Notes: generated by a model from the letters alone, not told the origin. A stretch of DNA of 64,000 nt from Akkermansia muciniphila (GCA_945890645.1 CAMDCV010000015.1:26208-90207), one strand, 5' to 3'. Shown: positions 7,480 through 14,153, counted from the first letter of the stretch. Program-made: numbers and translations.

Positions 7480-8877
7480 TTATTGGTCGAGTTCGTTGAC
7501 GCGTGCCCATACGCCTGGTGAAATTTCTGCCTCGGTGCGAGTGCGGAAGCCTTGCATGTCATGGCCGCCGGTGAGGTTGTAGGAGTGGATCGCTTTGGTG
7601 ACCTGGACGCGCAGGCCGTTGATGGTGAGAAGCGGCAGTTGCAGGTCGGCATTGATGCCTGCGGCACGTGCGGAGGTTTTGAATTGAGCGAGCTTTTCTG
7701 CTGCTGCTACGAGTGTGCCTTTGTTGCTACGGCTTGGGTCTTTGACTTGAGTCTCGCCAACGCCAAGGTTAGCCGGTTGGTTTTTCAAGTTGTTCCCGCG
7801 TTGTCCAGGGAGATCGATCAAGAGGTTGTGAAGTTTGCCATTGAAACTTTCCATGGCTCCTTTGCCCATGGCGTGACCGGATGCTTTGTCTGCTGCGGAA
7901 CCTGCCCAACGAATGCCGCCATCCATGCCGGTGCGGTGAACTTTGATACCTCCTTCTGATCCGGCTTCGAGAACGGCCTGTGCTGCCTCGCTGCAGGCGA
8001 TGGTGCCGCGTTCGAAGATGATGTGGGTGGTGTAGCCATCGCCGATGCCGAAGCCATCCGCACTGAGGCCCACGGCGAGCAGCTCATCGACGTCTTCTTG
8101 CTTGATTGCATTCTTTGGTTTGAGAACGAAGCTGACGATGTAGCGTGAGCTGATCTCCATGAGGATGTAGCAAGTGATCTCGATGACGCGGCCGGTGATC
8201 TCATCGATCGCAACGAGGTCGAGCCGGACGTCGTCGAGCGTGTAGGCTTCGCAGCGCCGGAGGTTTGAGTAGTTGAGAGTGATCTGTGGCAGCTCGGCAT
8301 TGGCAGCGGCTTTTCCTACTGTTCCCCATTTGCGCACGGCCTTGGATCCGGTGTAGCGATTGATGCAATCATAGCTGAAGGGAAATTCCGGTGCGGTGTG
8401 TGGCAGTGAAATGCCAGGGTGATTTTTTGCCCACCATGTTTGCCAATCGCCGAGTCCTGGGATGGATTCGCCGCGCTGCCATTTTTGATTGAGCTCTTTC
8501 CAGATGGTGGTGGAGGACTTGCCTTTTTGATGTTTGTCGCGGCCGCCAACGGTCATGGATGCTTGGCGCTGGATCTCGGCTTTGAGCTGATCGGGGACGG
8601 TGTGTTTTTTCGTGCCGCAGGTGTATTGCGGAATGAGTGCAGAAGCTTTGCAGTTTGCTTTGATCCACTCATACCAGAGTGTTTTGAGTGAGCCTGCGGA
8701 GCAACGTATGGTGTATCCACGGCTGAGGATTTTCCCGTTGAGCCGACCGGCGATCTGATGAAGCGCGGGCACGAGCGGTGCGGCCTCCGCACGGCGTGAG
8801 GCGTGGAGTGTGACGAATTCCGCATGAATGTAGGCGGCTTTTTCGCGTTGCCAGTCTGGTGTTTTATCGAGGCTCAT
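7480..8877 (-). CDS. MuA-like transposase, catalytic half (rve/DDE fold)
   Basis: 465 residues. The N-terminal part (about 1-200) should hold the DNA-binding subdomains, and the integrase-type core starts near YTLDDVRLD. Candidate catalytic residues are D215/D216, E289 (THIIFERGT, where MuA has TIDNTRG with D336) and E343 (KGAMESFNG, MuA E392). Spacing fits MuA, but the middle residue is Glu instead of Asp. The protein stops after NELDQ, just where MuA continues into its beta-barrel, and the missing part is the next gene. It catalyses strand transfer of the phage ends during integration and replicative transposition. Its start overlaps the upstream 70-residue gene by 14 bases. Confidence 0.88.
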   Translation of the reverse strand: MSLDKTPDWQREKAAYIHAEFVTLHASRRAEAAPLVPALHQIAGRLNGKILSRGYTIRCSAGSLKTLWYEWIKANCKASALIPQYTCGTKKHTVPDQLKAEIQRQASMTVGGRDKHQKGKSSTTIWKELNQKWQRGESIPGLGDWQTWWAKNHPGISLPHTAPEFPFSYDCINRYTGSKAVRKWGTVGKAAANAELPQITLNYSNLRRCEAYTLDDVRLDLVAIDEITGRVIEITCYILMEISSRYIVSFVLKPKNAIKQEDVDELLAVGLSADGFGIGDGYTTHIIFERGTIACSEAAQAVLEAGSEGGIKVHRTGMDGGIRWAGSAADKASGHAMGKGAMESFNGKLHNLLIDLPGQRGNNLKNQPANLGVGETQVKDPSRSNKGTLVAAAEKLAQFKTSARAAGINADLQLPLLTINGLRVQVTKAIHSYNLTGGHDMQGFRTRTEAEISPGVWARVNELDQ

Positions 8878-9076
8878 AAAGTGATTGGCGTGTTTTTTCT
8901 GTGAGGCGATAGAGGGGCATGAAATCGGAGATGAGGGATTTCAGAATGACACCTTCGATCAGCATGGCTTTGAGTTCTTCGAGGACTAGATCGGCAGGCT
9001 CGTTGAGACGCAGGGCGATGGGCTCAAGGGTGGATTGGCCTTTTACTAAGTCTCGGATGATGCGGTCTTTGAGCAT
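8864..9076 (-). CDS. Small winged-helix-like protein upstream of transposase
   Basis: 70 residues that read as a short HTH/winged helix (LEPIALRLNEPADLVLEELKAMLIEGVI, then a strand with R-L-T). It overlaps the transposase start and is transcribed with it. It could be a regulator or a DNA-binding helper of the transposase. Neither role is shown by the sequence. Confidence 0.5.
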   Translation of the reverse strand: MLKDRIIRDLVKGQSTLEPIALRLNEPADLVLEELKAMLIEGVILKSLISDFMPLYRLTEKTRQSLYEPR

Positions 9077-9104
9077 TTAGATTTTTTGAGGCGGGGGGAG
9101 TTGC

Positions 9105-9132
9105 TTGACGGATGAGTTATGCTGAGGGCATG
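9105..9132 (+). promoter_or_regulatory. Leaderless-type promoter (site a)
   Basis: TTGAC at 9105, 8 bases, TATGCT at 9118-9123, 6 bases, then ATG at 9130. Same spacing as the sites before 11577 and 12682. A -10 box six bases before ATG would put the transcript start at or next to the start codon. Confidence 0.55.
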
Positions 9133-9387
9133 ACAACTGAGGAACGATTGATCAGGATGGAACGGGCGCTTGCTGAGGTTTTGCTGAAGCACGATCAGAT
9201 TCTTTCCGCATTAGCTGGTATTGGCGCATTACCATTCGAACCAGGGTCGGCTTGCTCAGACGAGAAAGCGCTTGCACATCGTGATGCCTGGATTTCTCAG
9301 AATCTAAACTCCACGCAGCTTTTGGCTGATCTTGGCTGGTTGCGGATTGTTGATTCCAGCGCTCCGGATTTTCCTGAAAGTCCATGA
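9130..9387 (+). CDS. Small plus-strand phage protein, antisense to the early operon
   Basis: 85 residues from the ATG at 9130 (MTTEERLIRMERALAEVLL), a charged amphipathic helix followed by a less regular half. No family recognised. Support comes from the promoter directly before the ATG, shared with two other plus-strand genes in this operon. It overlaps most of the 3' end of the minus-strand gene 9152-9883, so one of the two may be spurious at its end or the overlap may be regulatory. Confidence 0.5.
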   Translation: MTTEERLIRMERALAEVLLKHDQILSALAGIGALPFEPGSACSDEKALAHRDAWISQNLNSTQLLADLGWLRIVDSSAPDFPESP

Positions 9388-9883
9388 TGAGTTCTGCGAG
9401 CGCCAGTGGTTCATTGCTGCTAACTAACCACTCTAAAAGACTTACGCTGTTCGACGGTTCCAATGTGGCTTCTGCTGCGTATGTTTTAGCGGCAAAAGCG
9501 GGAGAGGATCGCTGTGAACTATGAGCAAATATATGTGTTGGTGCAGGACCTGCGGTATTCACTGTCGCTGCAGCTGACTCAGGCTTTGCTCTGAGAATCT
9601 CTTCACATTCCCTCATCTCGCGGCGAATCTGGTCATACAGTTCTTGGTCGAATTCGAAACTGCATCTTGCAATCTTCAACGCTGTTTCACGCGGATTGAT
9701 GGGTGCTGATGTTTCCTGAATCGCAGAATGTAGGGGGGTCAATAGGTCTGCAGCAGCAGTTGTCGCGAGCTTTGCATTCCTCTTTTCAATCATGAGCGCA
9801 ACAGCGTGATCTACTGCTTTGCTGATGGCTTGTTGTTGTTCTGCGGGAGTGCCTGCGGGGATGTGGATATGGATGATTTGCAT
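9152..9883 (-). CDS. Phage early protein of unknown function
   Basis: 243 residues. The N-terminus (MQIIHIHIPAGTPAEQQQAI) resembles a short beta strand followed by a helix. The centre is alanine-rich and probably disordered, and the last third is helical. No family recognised. It fits the early-operon order, 26 bases after the upstream gene. Its last 236 bases are opposed by the plus-strand gene that starts at 9130. Confidence 0.5.
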   Translation of the reverse strand: MQIIHIHIPAGTPAEQQQAISKAVDHAVALMIEKRNAKLATTAAADLLTPLHSAIQETSAPINPRETALKIARCSFEFDQELYDQIRREMRECEEILRAKPESAAATVNTAGPAPTHIFAHSSQRSSPAFAAKTYAAEATLEPSNSVSLLEWLVSSNEPLALAELIMDFQENPERWNQQSATSQDQPKAAWSLDSEKSRHHDVQALSRLSKPTLVRMVMRQYQLMRKESDRASAKPQQAPVPS

Positions 9884-9909
9884 GATGATGTATGGTTTTA
9901 GTGGATGGA

Positions 9910-10578
9910 TTACAGTTCGATTTGATCGGGGTTGATTTGGGCGTATTCGTGTTCGGTGTCGCTGGGTTGCCAGTGGACGCCGGTGAGTTTGTAGAGGGTG
10001 TCGTAAAGGCGAGCGCAGGCGGCTTTGTGCAGCTCGGGGAAGGCTTTGAGGCGATCACCGGTTGCCGCGAGTTCTTCGCACTGTTGGCGGTTGGCTTTTA
10101 GGCAGCTGCGTAGAAGATCGAATTCTAGTTGTTGCTCTTGTGGCGCTTGTGGTGGCACTAGGGGCACGGGGTTGGCATTGCAGAGCAGGGCGAGCGTGGG
10201 GTTGGTGTAGGTTTTGAAGACGGTGGTGAGTTCTTCCTCTGTGCTGTTTTCATCGCAGCCAAGGCCACGCACGGCGGACATGTATTTGTAGGTGGTGGCT
10301 CTTTTCAGATCGGTATTAGTGCCTGTGAGCCAGTCTTCGTAGGAGGCGACTGTTAGCTCGGTGGTTTCGAGTTTCTTCTTGCCCCTACCTCCTACACCTT
10401 TGCGCTTGGATGCGTCGACCAGGGCAAAAAGGTGGTGAGCTTTGAGGCAGTGCAGGCCGATCAGTAGGCGCGGCAGCAGGGTCTTGCGCTGCGCATCGGT
10501 CTCGATCTTAACGATGGCGGCGGCATGATGGGCTACGCGCTCTGCGGAGTCTGTGAGGGATACGGGTGGTAGTGTCAT
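9910..10578 (-). CDS. Phage early protein, unknown (about 222 residues)
   Basis: Begins at the ATG at 10578 (MTLPPVSLTDSAERVAHHAAAI). Earlier in-frame starts run into the repeat-rich intergenic segment and are unlikely. The protein is mostly helical, with a basic glycine-containing linker (KRKGVGGRGKKK) near residue 65 and a segment (YKYMSAVRGLG) typical of helical DNA- or protein-binding modules. I do not recognise the family. It is upstream of the transposase in the same operon and could serve replication or its control. Confidence 0.6.
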   Translation of the reverse strand: MTLPPVSLTDSAERVAHHAAAIVKIETDAQRKTLLPRLLIGLHCLKAHHLFALVDASKRKGVGGRGKKKLETTELTVASYEDWLTGTNTDLKRATTYKYMSAVRGLGCDENSTEEELTTVFKTYTNPTLALLCNANPVPLVPPQAPQEQQLEFDLLRSCLKANRQQCEELAATGDRLKAFPELHKAACARLYDTLYKLTGVHWQPSDTEHEYAQINPDQIEL

Positions 10579-10589
10579 TGTGAAAAAAG

Positions 10590-10621
10590 CTGAAATTATG
10601 AAAAGCTGAGATGCTGAAATT
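10590..10621 (+). repeat. Octamer tandem repeat (CTGAAANN), copy 1
   Basis: Four 8-base units (consensus CTGAAANN, one unit starting ATGAAA) in the gap upstream of the 9910-10578 gene. Same family as 15396, 19832, 23225, 28137 and 29145. Confidence 0.75.
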
Positions 10622-10649
10622 TTGAGGAAAGGCAGGTTGAAGTTTTCAC

Positions 10650-10676
10650 CACGGATTACACGGATTGCTCGGATTT
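10650..10676 (+). repeat. Nonamer tandem repeat (CACGGATTN), copy 1
   Basis: Three 9-base units: CACGGATTA, CACGGATTG, CTCGGATTT. The stop codon of the minus-strand gene 10656-10955 lies inside it. Confidence 0.75.
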
Positions 10677-10955
10677 TTGACGGGGTTGATGACGGGGTTG
10701 ATGGCGGGTGTAGTCGCGGAGGTACAATTTCCAGAGGCGTAGGTGCCGGCGGTGCTGTATGGCTTTGCAGCGCGAAACATCTGCGAGGACGAGGAAGAGG
10801 AGTGCGATGACGATGAACTCCCAACTAGCCTTTTGGGTAAGTGCGAAGAGCATGCAAATCACTCCCAGGGCGGAGACGATGGCCGCTACCGTAGTGCCGA
10901 TGAGCAACAGCCGAGTCGTGCGAATGAGGTGGCGAATGAATGAGGGCGGGAACAT
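10656..10955 (-). CDS. Small two-helix membrane protein
   Basis: 99 residues with two hydrophobic segments: LLLIGTTVAAIVSALGVICM (about 16-35) and a second around EFIVIALLFLVLADV. The C-terminal tail is strongly basic (HRRHLRLWKLYLRDYTR) and ends in a repeated RHQP, encoded by a 12-base direct repeat next to the nonamer repeat. It could be a phage inner-membrane protein, for example one for superinfection exclusion, but nothing shows that directly. It lies in the early operon. Confidence 0.55.
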   Translation of the reverse strand: MFPPSFIRHLIRTTRLLLIGTTVAAIVSALGVICMLFALTQKASWEFIVIALLFLVLADVSRCKAIQHRRHLRLWKLYLRDYTRHQPRHQPRQKSEQSV

Positions 10956-10962
10956 GGTTTTA

Positions 10963-10997
10963 AGTGGTGAGTGTGAAGTGATCAGTGATCAGTGGGT
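10963..10997 (+). repeat. Heptamer tandem repeat (AGTGNNN), copy 1
   Basis: Five perfect 7-base units beginning AGTG, the last AGTGGGT. It ends at the stop codon of the 10997-11296 minus-strand gene. Full-length relatives are at 11517 and 20964. Confidence 0.8.
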
Positions 10998-11296
10998 TAG
11001 AAGGGAATGTGGTTGAGGGCGTTTAGGTAGTGTGTTGCGGCTTGGGCATCGCCTTTGAAGTGGATGTCCGTTAGATGGGCGTGGATGAGATCGGCATCTT
11101 GCTGGAGTAGATGCATATCTCCCCACTGGTCGTTGCCATCGGGGTCTTGATGCTGCGCAATGTAGTTAATGTGATCATGCCAGAGTGCGCCGAGGGTGGC
11201 GGGCGTGAGAAGATCAAGGCAGAGCTCTAATAAATCGGGCACGGTGTTGGTATCAGGGAGTCCGATGAGGATGGCGGGGTAGGTTTGTTCAGACAT
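10997..11296 (-). CDS. Small acidic phage protein, unknown
   Basis: 99 residues, acidic and rich in leucine, histidine and aspartate (NYIAQHQDPDGNDQWGDMHLL). It has no signal, membrane segment or recognised motif. Predicted helical. It lies between the HTH gene 11301-11507 (4-base gap) and the membrane protein in the early operon. Function unknown. Confidence 0.55.
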   Translation of the reverse strand: MSEQTYPAILIGLPDTNTVPDLLELCLDLLTPATLGALWHDHINYIAQHQDPDGNDQWGDMHLLQQDADLIHAHLTDIHFKGDAQAATHYLNALNHIPF

Positions 11297-11300
11297 GGTT

Positions 11301-11507
11301 TTAGTGTTGTTGGTTTGTGATGTATTTTTTGTAGGCGCGGGGAACTAGGTGACGGGTGGCGGGGTCTTTGTGGAGGGCGATGGTGAGTTTGATCTGGAAG
11401 CGCCTTTCGACGCAGGCAATGTAGGTTTGCGAAATGCCCATTTTCTCTGCCACCTCTTTGCGCGTGAGGCCGCGTATGATTTCGGATGGTGGTGAGTCGT
11501 CGGGCAT
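11301..11507 (-). CDS. HTH DNA-binding protein
   Basis: 68 residues with a clear helix-turn-helix: GLTRKEVAEKMGISQTYIACVERR, as in sigma-region-4/XRE-type HTH domains, where TRKEVAEKMG is the first helix and SQTYIACVE the recognition helix. It would bind DNA as an early regulator. It is directly preceded by a heptamer repeat (11517-11551) that separates it from the plus-strand gene 11577. Confidence 0.65.
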   Translation of the reverse strand: MPDDSPPSEIIRGLTRKEVAEKMGISQTYIACVERRFQIKLTIALHKDPATRHLVPRAYKKYITNQQH

Positions 11508-11516
11508 GGTTTATTT

Positions 11517-11551
11517 AGTGGCTAGTGGGCAGTGATCAGTGAGCAGTGGGA
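11517..11551 (+). repeat. Heptamer tandem repeat (AGTGNNN), copy 2
   Basis: Five perfect units, AGTGGCT then AGTGGGC, AGTGATC, AGTGAGC, AGTGGGA. It lies between the divergent starts of 11507 (minus) and 11577 (plus), directly upstream of the plus-strand promoter. Confidence 0.8.
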
Positions 11552-11579
11552 TTGACGGGGGTGTTAGGATCAAGGGATG
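11552..11579 (+). promoter_or_regulatory. Leaderless-type promoter (site b)
   Basis: TTGAC 11552-11556, 8 bases, extended -10 TGTTAGGAT ending at 11570, 6 bases, ATG at 11577. Confidence 0.6.
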
Positions 11580-11984
11580 AACGGAGTGATTCGCTGTGCT
11601 GCTGTGCTGGAGAAACTGATTGATTTGCAAATGATGCTCCCTCGGGAGGATCCATCTGAGCTGCCTCCGTTGGAACAAGAGCGCACGGAGGCGTTTTGGA
11701 TGGAGGCATGCAAACTTGAGATGCAAAGGCGTGATAACGTCTCCGAACTTCTGAAGGAATGGATTGCTGAGGGATCGATTGCCAATCTCCCTGTGCTGGA
11801 TGGCTGGCTAATAAATTTGCGGATCCAATGGGCACAGCAACTGATTGCTGAGCTGCTGAAGAAGGATTCATATCCTCCTTACGATTTGAAGCAGACCCTT
11901 GCGTGGTTGCTGTTGGATAGCTGGCAAACGGATGGCTGTATAGGCTTGTGGATGCACGGCGAAAGAGGCGGGCAATTGCCATAA
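11577..11984 (+). CDS. Plus-strand phage accessory protein, unknown
   Basis: 135 residues, helical and leucine/tryptophan-rich (WLINLRIQWAQQLIAELLKK, then WLLLDSW). No family recognised. It is read against the surrounding early operon from its own promoter, whose -10 box is six bases before the ATG, so the mRNA is likely leaderless. A reading frame on the opposite strand (11536-12027) is judged a shadow. Such independently expressed genes in prophages are often expressed in the lysogen (immunity or host-fitness genes). That is inference here. Confidence 0.55.
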   Translation: MNGVIRCAAVLEKLIDLQMMLPREDPSELPPLEQERTEAFWMEACKLEMQRRDNVSELLKEWIAEGSIANLPVLDGWLINLRIQWAQQLIAELLKKDSYPPYDLKQTLAWLLLDSWQTDGCIGLWMHGERGGQLP

Positions 11985-12033
11985 GCGATACGCGGATGTC
12001 TGGCTTAGCGGTAAAATGAATGTTCATAATCGG

Positions 12034-12198
12034 TTAGGCTTTGATTTTGACTTGGGATTGGTAGAGGAAGTAGAGGCGCTTTTTGCGCGCGAATATGAGA
12101 TGCCAGGGTTTGCCTTGGCAGGCGGCATCAATCATGCGCTCATGATGGCGGCGGTGTGCGCGGGCGGTGAGGATGAAGTCTGGCTTGAGTTTGCTCAT
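12034..12198 (-). CDS. Very small basic phage protein
   Basis: 54 residues from the ATG at 12198 (MSKLKPDFILTARAHRRHHE), strongly basic, ending FLYQSQVKIKA. The start overlaps the upstream stop in an ATGA (12195-12198), which supports it. Function unknown. DNA or RNA binding is possible given the charge. Confidence 0.5.
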   Translation of the reverse strand: MSKLKPDFILTARAHRRHHERMIDAACQGKPWHLIFARKKRLYFLYQSQVKIKA

Positions 12199-12383
12199 GA
12201 CTGGAGGTATTCGAGGATTTCAGCGAGGTCAGTTTCGACGCGAGCGAGGTCGCCGTGGTTGGCCCAAGTGAGTTTGTCATCATCGGGGCAGGGCATGTCT
12301 TCGATAGCTTGCTGCAGCTCGGCCATGAGGCTGAGGACGGCATTGTGCTTTGCTGCGTAGTTGACTTGTAGGTTTTGCGGCAT
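12195..12383 (-). CDS. Small acidic helical phage protein
   Basis: 62 residues, helical and acidic (LARVETDLAEILEYLQS). Six bases downstream of the HTH gene and coupled to the 54-residue gene by overlap. Family unknown. Confidence 0.55.
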   Translation of the reverse strand: MPQNLQVNYAAKHNAVLSLMAELQQAIEDMPCPDDDKLTWANHGDLARVETDLAEILEYLQS

Positions 12384-12389
12384 GAGTTC

Positions 12390-12605
12390 TTAGGCGGTTT
12401 GTTTGAGTTTTTTGGTGGGCTTTTGGAGGGCGGCGAATTCGGGGTTGGCGTGGAGCCATGCATGCCATTGGGCAGTGAGGGAGCGGCTGACGCGCTTGCC
12501 ACTCAGCACGGCATGGAGATGGCCGCGTGATACGCCGAGATCACGGCTGGCGATTAAGCTGCCAGGGTATTTGGCGTTGCGGCTTTGGTGCGGTGCGGTC
12601 TTCAT
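12390..12605 (-). CDS. Ner/Cro-like HTH regulator, first gene of the early operon
   Basis: 71 residues with an HTH: SLIASRDLGVSRGHLHAVLS (first helix, turn, recognition helix), then GKRVSRSLTAQWHAWL. Size and place match Ner of Mu, the small DNA-binding protein at the head of the transposition operon that limits early and repressor transcription. No Ner-specific residue was confirmed, so Cro/XRE-type is the safer description. A partial heptamer repeat lies just upstream (12615-12635). Confidence 0.65.
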   Translation of the reverse strand: MKTAPHQSRNAKYPGSLIASRDLGVSRGHLHAVLSGKRVSRSLTAQWHAWLHANPEFAALQKPTKKLKQTA

Positions 12606-12614
12606 GTTCTTAAA

Positions 12615-12635
12615 AGTTGTTAGTGATCAGTGGAT
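12615..12635 (+). repeat. Heptamer tandem repeat, short degenerate copy
   Basis: Three units (AGTTGTT, AGTGATC, AGTGGAT) between the early-operon start and the divergent promoter at 12657. Confidence 0.55.
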
Positions 12636-12656
12636 TAGCGGAGGATAATGCGTGGC

Positions 12657-12684
12657 TTGACTGGGGTGCTAGGCTGGTGAAATG
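12657..12684 (+). promoter_or_regulatory. Leaderless-type promoter (site c)
   Basis: TTGAC 12657-12661, 8 bases, extended -10 TGCTAGGCT ending at 12675, 6 bases, ATG at 12682. Confidence 0.6.
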
Positions 12685-13038
12685 GCACGAAAGAAGCGGC
12701 TGTTTTATCCGAAGCGCGACGCTCTTGGGGAGAAGTTGGCCGTGGAGCAGGAGTATAGTGGTGAAGCTCTGCGTGCTTTTGAGGAGCTTCTAAGTAGCGA
12801 ACAATGGCCCGCAACAAGCGAGCAAGCCGCGTTTTTACTCCGTGAACGCTTGCGATGGGCGGCGGCGGTGTGTGATCTTCTAGACAAGACCCCAAGATCA
12901 GTTGGTTGTTTAACCTTACGGCTTCCTGATAACTGCTGTCTGAAAGATAAGCTGATTTTTTTAACAGGGGACTTTTATGATGCCATTTCCTGTTTCCCAA
13001 AGAAATGGTGGGACGGCAGTTCATTTGAGGGGCATTAG
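12682..13038 (+). CDS. Plus-strand phage accessory protein, unknown
   Basis: 118 residues with a basic N-terminus (MARKKRLFYPKRDALGEKL), a helical centre (AFEELLSSEQW) and a cysteine-containing second half. No family recognised. It is divergent from the Ner-like gene, so both are controlled from 12606-12681. A longer minus-strand frame over the same DNA (12635-13192) has poor protein character and is rejected. Confidence 0.55.
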   Translation: MARKKRLFYPKRDALGEKLAVEQEYSGEALRAFEELLSSEQWPATSEQAAFLLRERLRWAAAVCDLLDKTPRSVGCLTLRLPDNCCLKDKLIFLTGDFYDAISCFPKKWWDGSSFEGH

Positions 13039-13148
13039 AGGTGAGGTGGTTTTTCATTGTGCCGGTGGGTGGTTTCTGATTTGGTTTTGCTTGCGTCTCT
13101 CGTTTCAGTAGCGGGTGACGGGGTGAAATTAGAACAAAATTAGAACCA

Positions 13149-13604
13149 ATGCAACAAAAAAAGGAAGATTTTAGATTTTTTTTAGAGCGCACTGATGACC
13201 TGGCTTACAAGTTGCGAATTACGTTGCGTGAGCTTGGCCCAGTGATCGGTATGTCGACAGCATCGCTCTTCGGCTATCGATCGGGAAAAATTCCTTTAAG
13301 CAGCAAGGCTTGGGGTAAATTGGAAGCTGCCGAAAAAAAGGCGGGGATAAACTCCGTCACGCATGACGGAGTTTCGGAAACTGACTCACGCGTGAGCGAG
13401 TTTCGACAGCCTCCTGAAACTCCTGTCACGCGTCAGGAGCTTTCCGAAATGAGTGCAAAGCTTGATCGGTTGACTGGCCTAGTGGAACAGCTCATTGAGC
13501 AAAGGGCAGCGACGACGAGACAAGCCGAAGCAACATCATCGAGTTCCCCTGGAAGTACTTCCCAACGGAAGACGATGAAGACGACGCGTAAAAAATTGGC
13601 TTGA
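13149..13604 (+). CDS. Putative phage repressor: HTH domain plus coiled coil
   Basis: 151 residues. Residues about 15-65 read as an XRE-like HTH (LRITLRELGPVIGMSTASLFGYRSGKIPLSS cut here into its two helices around GMSTASLFGYRSG). A serine/threonine-rich linker is followed by a coiled coil (SAKLDRLTGLVEQLIEQR) that could drive oligomerisation, and a basic tail. The linker DNA contains three large inverted repeats (13349-13444). Before the ATG are two direct copies of ATTAGAAC. Place and layout suit the lysogeny repressor or an early/late switch protein. This is inference, since no C-repressor motif is evident. Confidence 0.6.
   Translation: MQQKKEDFRFFLERTDDLAYKLRITLRELGPVIGMSTASLFGYRSGKIPLSSKAWGKLEAAEKKAGINSVTHDGVSETDSRVSEFRQPPETPVTRQELSEMSAKLDRLTGLVEQLIEQRAATTRQAEATSSSSPGSTSQRKTMKTTRKKLA
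13349..13444. promoter_or_regulatory. Cluster of three long inverted repeats inside the regulator gene
   Basis: Site 1: 11-base perfect arms AAACTCCGTCA / TGACGGAGTTT (13349-13359, 13364-13374). Site 2: 13-base arms with two mismatches, GAAACTGACTCAC / GTGAGCGAGTTTC (13377-13389, 13392-13404). Site 3: GAAACTCCTG / CAGGAGCTTTC (13416-13425, 13434-13444). All share GAAACT...TCACGC...GAGTTTC. They look like operators of a dimeric regulator, or RNA hairpins. Confidence 0.6.
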
Positions 13605-13607
13605 TAG

Positions 13608-13621
13608 CGTCACGGGTGACG
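13608..13621. promoter_or_regulatory. Fourth operator-like palindrome
   Basis: CGTCACGGGTGACG, 6-base arms around GG, directly after the stop of the regulator gene and 40 bases before the next ATG. Its core TCAC/GTGA matches the three sites inside the gene. Confidence 0.5.
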
Positions 13622-13660
13622 TTAGAAAGAGGGGAGATTTTCAGACATAAGAGATGAGCT

Positions 13661-13975
13661 ATGAGCGAAATCAGTGAGAAAACGTTAGAGGCGATCGTGT
13701 TGATATTGCGTGCGGTCGAGCCGGAGTTAATCGATGCGGTGAAGAAGATTGTTAGAGAGAATGAGGGGGAGCCTGGCGGGAATGTTATGGGAGGCTCCGC
13801 ACACGGGACGCTCAGGGGCGGGGTGAGTGGAGAGGAGGGGCAGCGGATTCTGATGGTGCTGCAGGCCTACTGTGAGTCAATGGGGGAGACTCACCGGGTG
13901 CGAGGGGTTCAGATGAATTTTGTGGTTCATGAATGGCAGGGTTTTCTGGAAAGCCATAGAAGGAGTGAAGAATGA
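13661..13975 (+). CDS. Small phage protein, unknown
   Basis: 104 residues. The N-terminal half is a charged helix (LEAIVLILRAVEPELIDAVKK), then a glycine-rich linker and a second helical part ending WQGFLESHRRSEE. It follows the putative repressor and may share its transcript. Its 3' end (13812-13975) overlaps the convergent gene 13812-14138. A purine-rich stretch (GAGATGAG) lies just before the ATG. Function unknown. Confidence 0.5.
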   Translation: MSEISEKTLEAIVLILRAVEPELIDAVKKIVRENEGEPGGNVMGGSAHGTLRGGVSGEEGQRILMVLQAYCESMGETHRVRGVQMNFVVHEWQGFLESHRRSEE

Positions 13976-14138
13976 CCCACTCCATGTGGGCTTCTATTTT
14001 CGCCTGGTATTCTGGTGCTACCTGATGCCACCATGCTTTAAAGCCGTTTCTCATCAAGAGGTGAATCATGATTCTTTGGACGGCTGCGTGGGCGTTCGAT
14101 CTAGGTGTGCGGTCTAGGATGTATTCTGGATCTGGCAT
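13812..14138 (-). CDS. Small phage protein on the minus strand, unknown
   Basis: 108 residues. The N-terminal two thirds look like a real folded protein (HAAVQRIMIHLLMRNGFKAWW, then IEAHMEWVILHSFYGF), while the proline/serine-rich tail lies where it overlaps the plus-strand gene. The ATG at 14138 is preceded by an extended -10 (TGTTACGCT) with a 6-base gap, the same leaderless layout as the plus-strand accessory genes. Function unknown. Confidence 0.5.
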   Translation of the reverse strand: MPDPEYILDRTPRSNAHAAVQRIMIHLLMRNGFKAWWHQVAPEYQAKIEAHMEWVILHSFYGFPENPAIHEPQNSSEPLAPGESPPLTHSRPAAPSESAAPPLHSPRP

Positions 14139-14153
14139 GAGTGGAGCGTAACA
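14139..14153 (-). promoter_or_regulatory. Leaderless-type promoter (site f)
   Basis: On the minus strand TGTTACGCT is followed by six bases and the ATG at 14138. No TTGAC element is visible at the expected place. Confidence 0.45.

Noticed and set aside
11536..12027. 163-codon minus-strand frame
   Set aside because: Opposes gene 11577, covers the heptamer repeat and promoter, and has no coupled neighbour.
12635..13192. 185-codon minus-strand frame
   Set aside because: Crosses the divergent promoter region and opposes two better supported plus-strand genes; translation lacks folded character.
13349..13444. CRISPR-like spaced repeats
   Set aside because: Units are few, unequal and palindromic with no constant spacer length, and they lie inside a reading frame; operator-like is the better reading.
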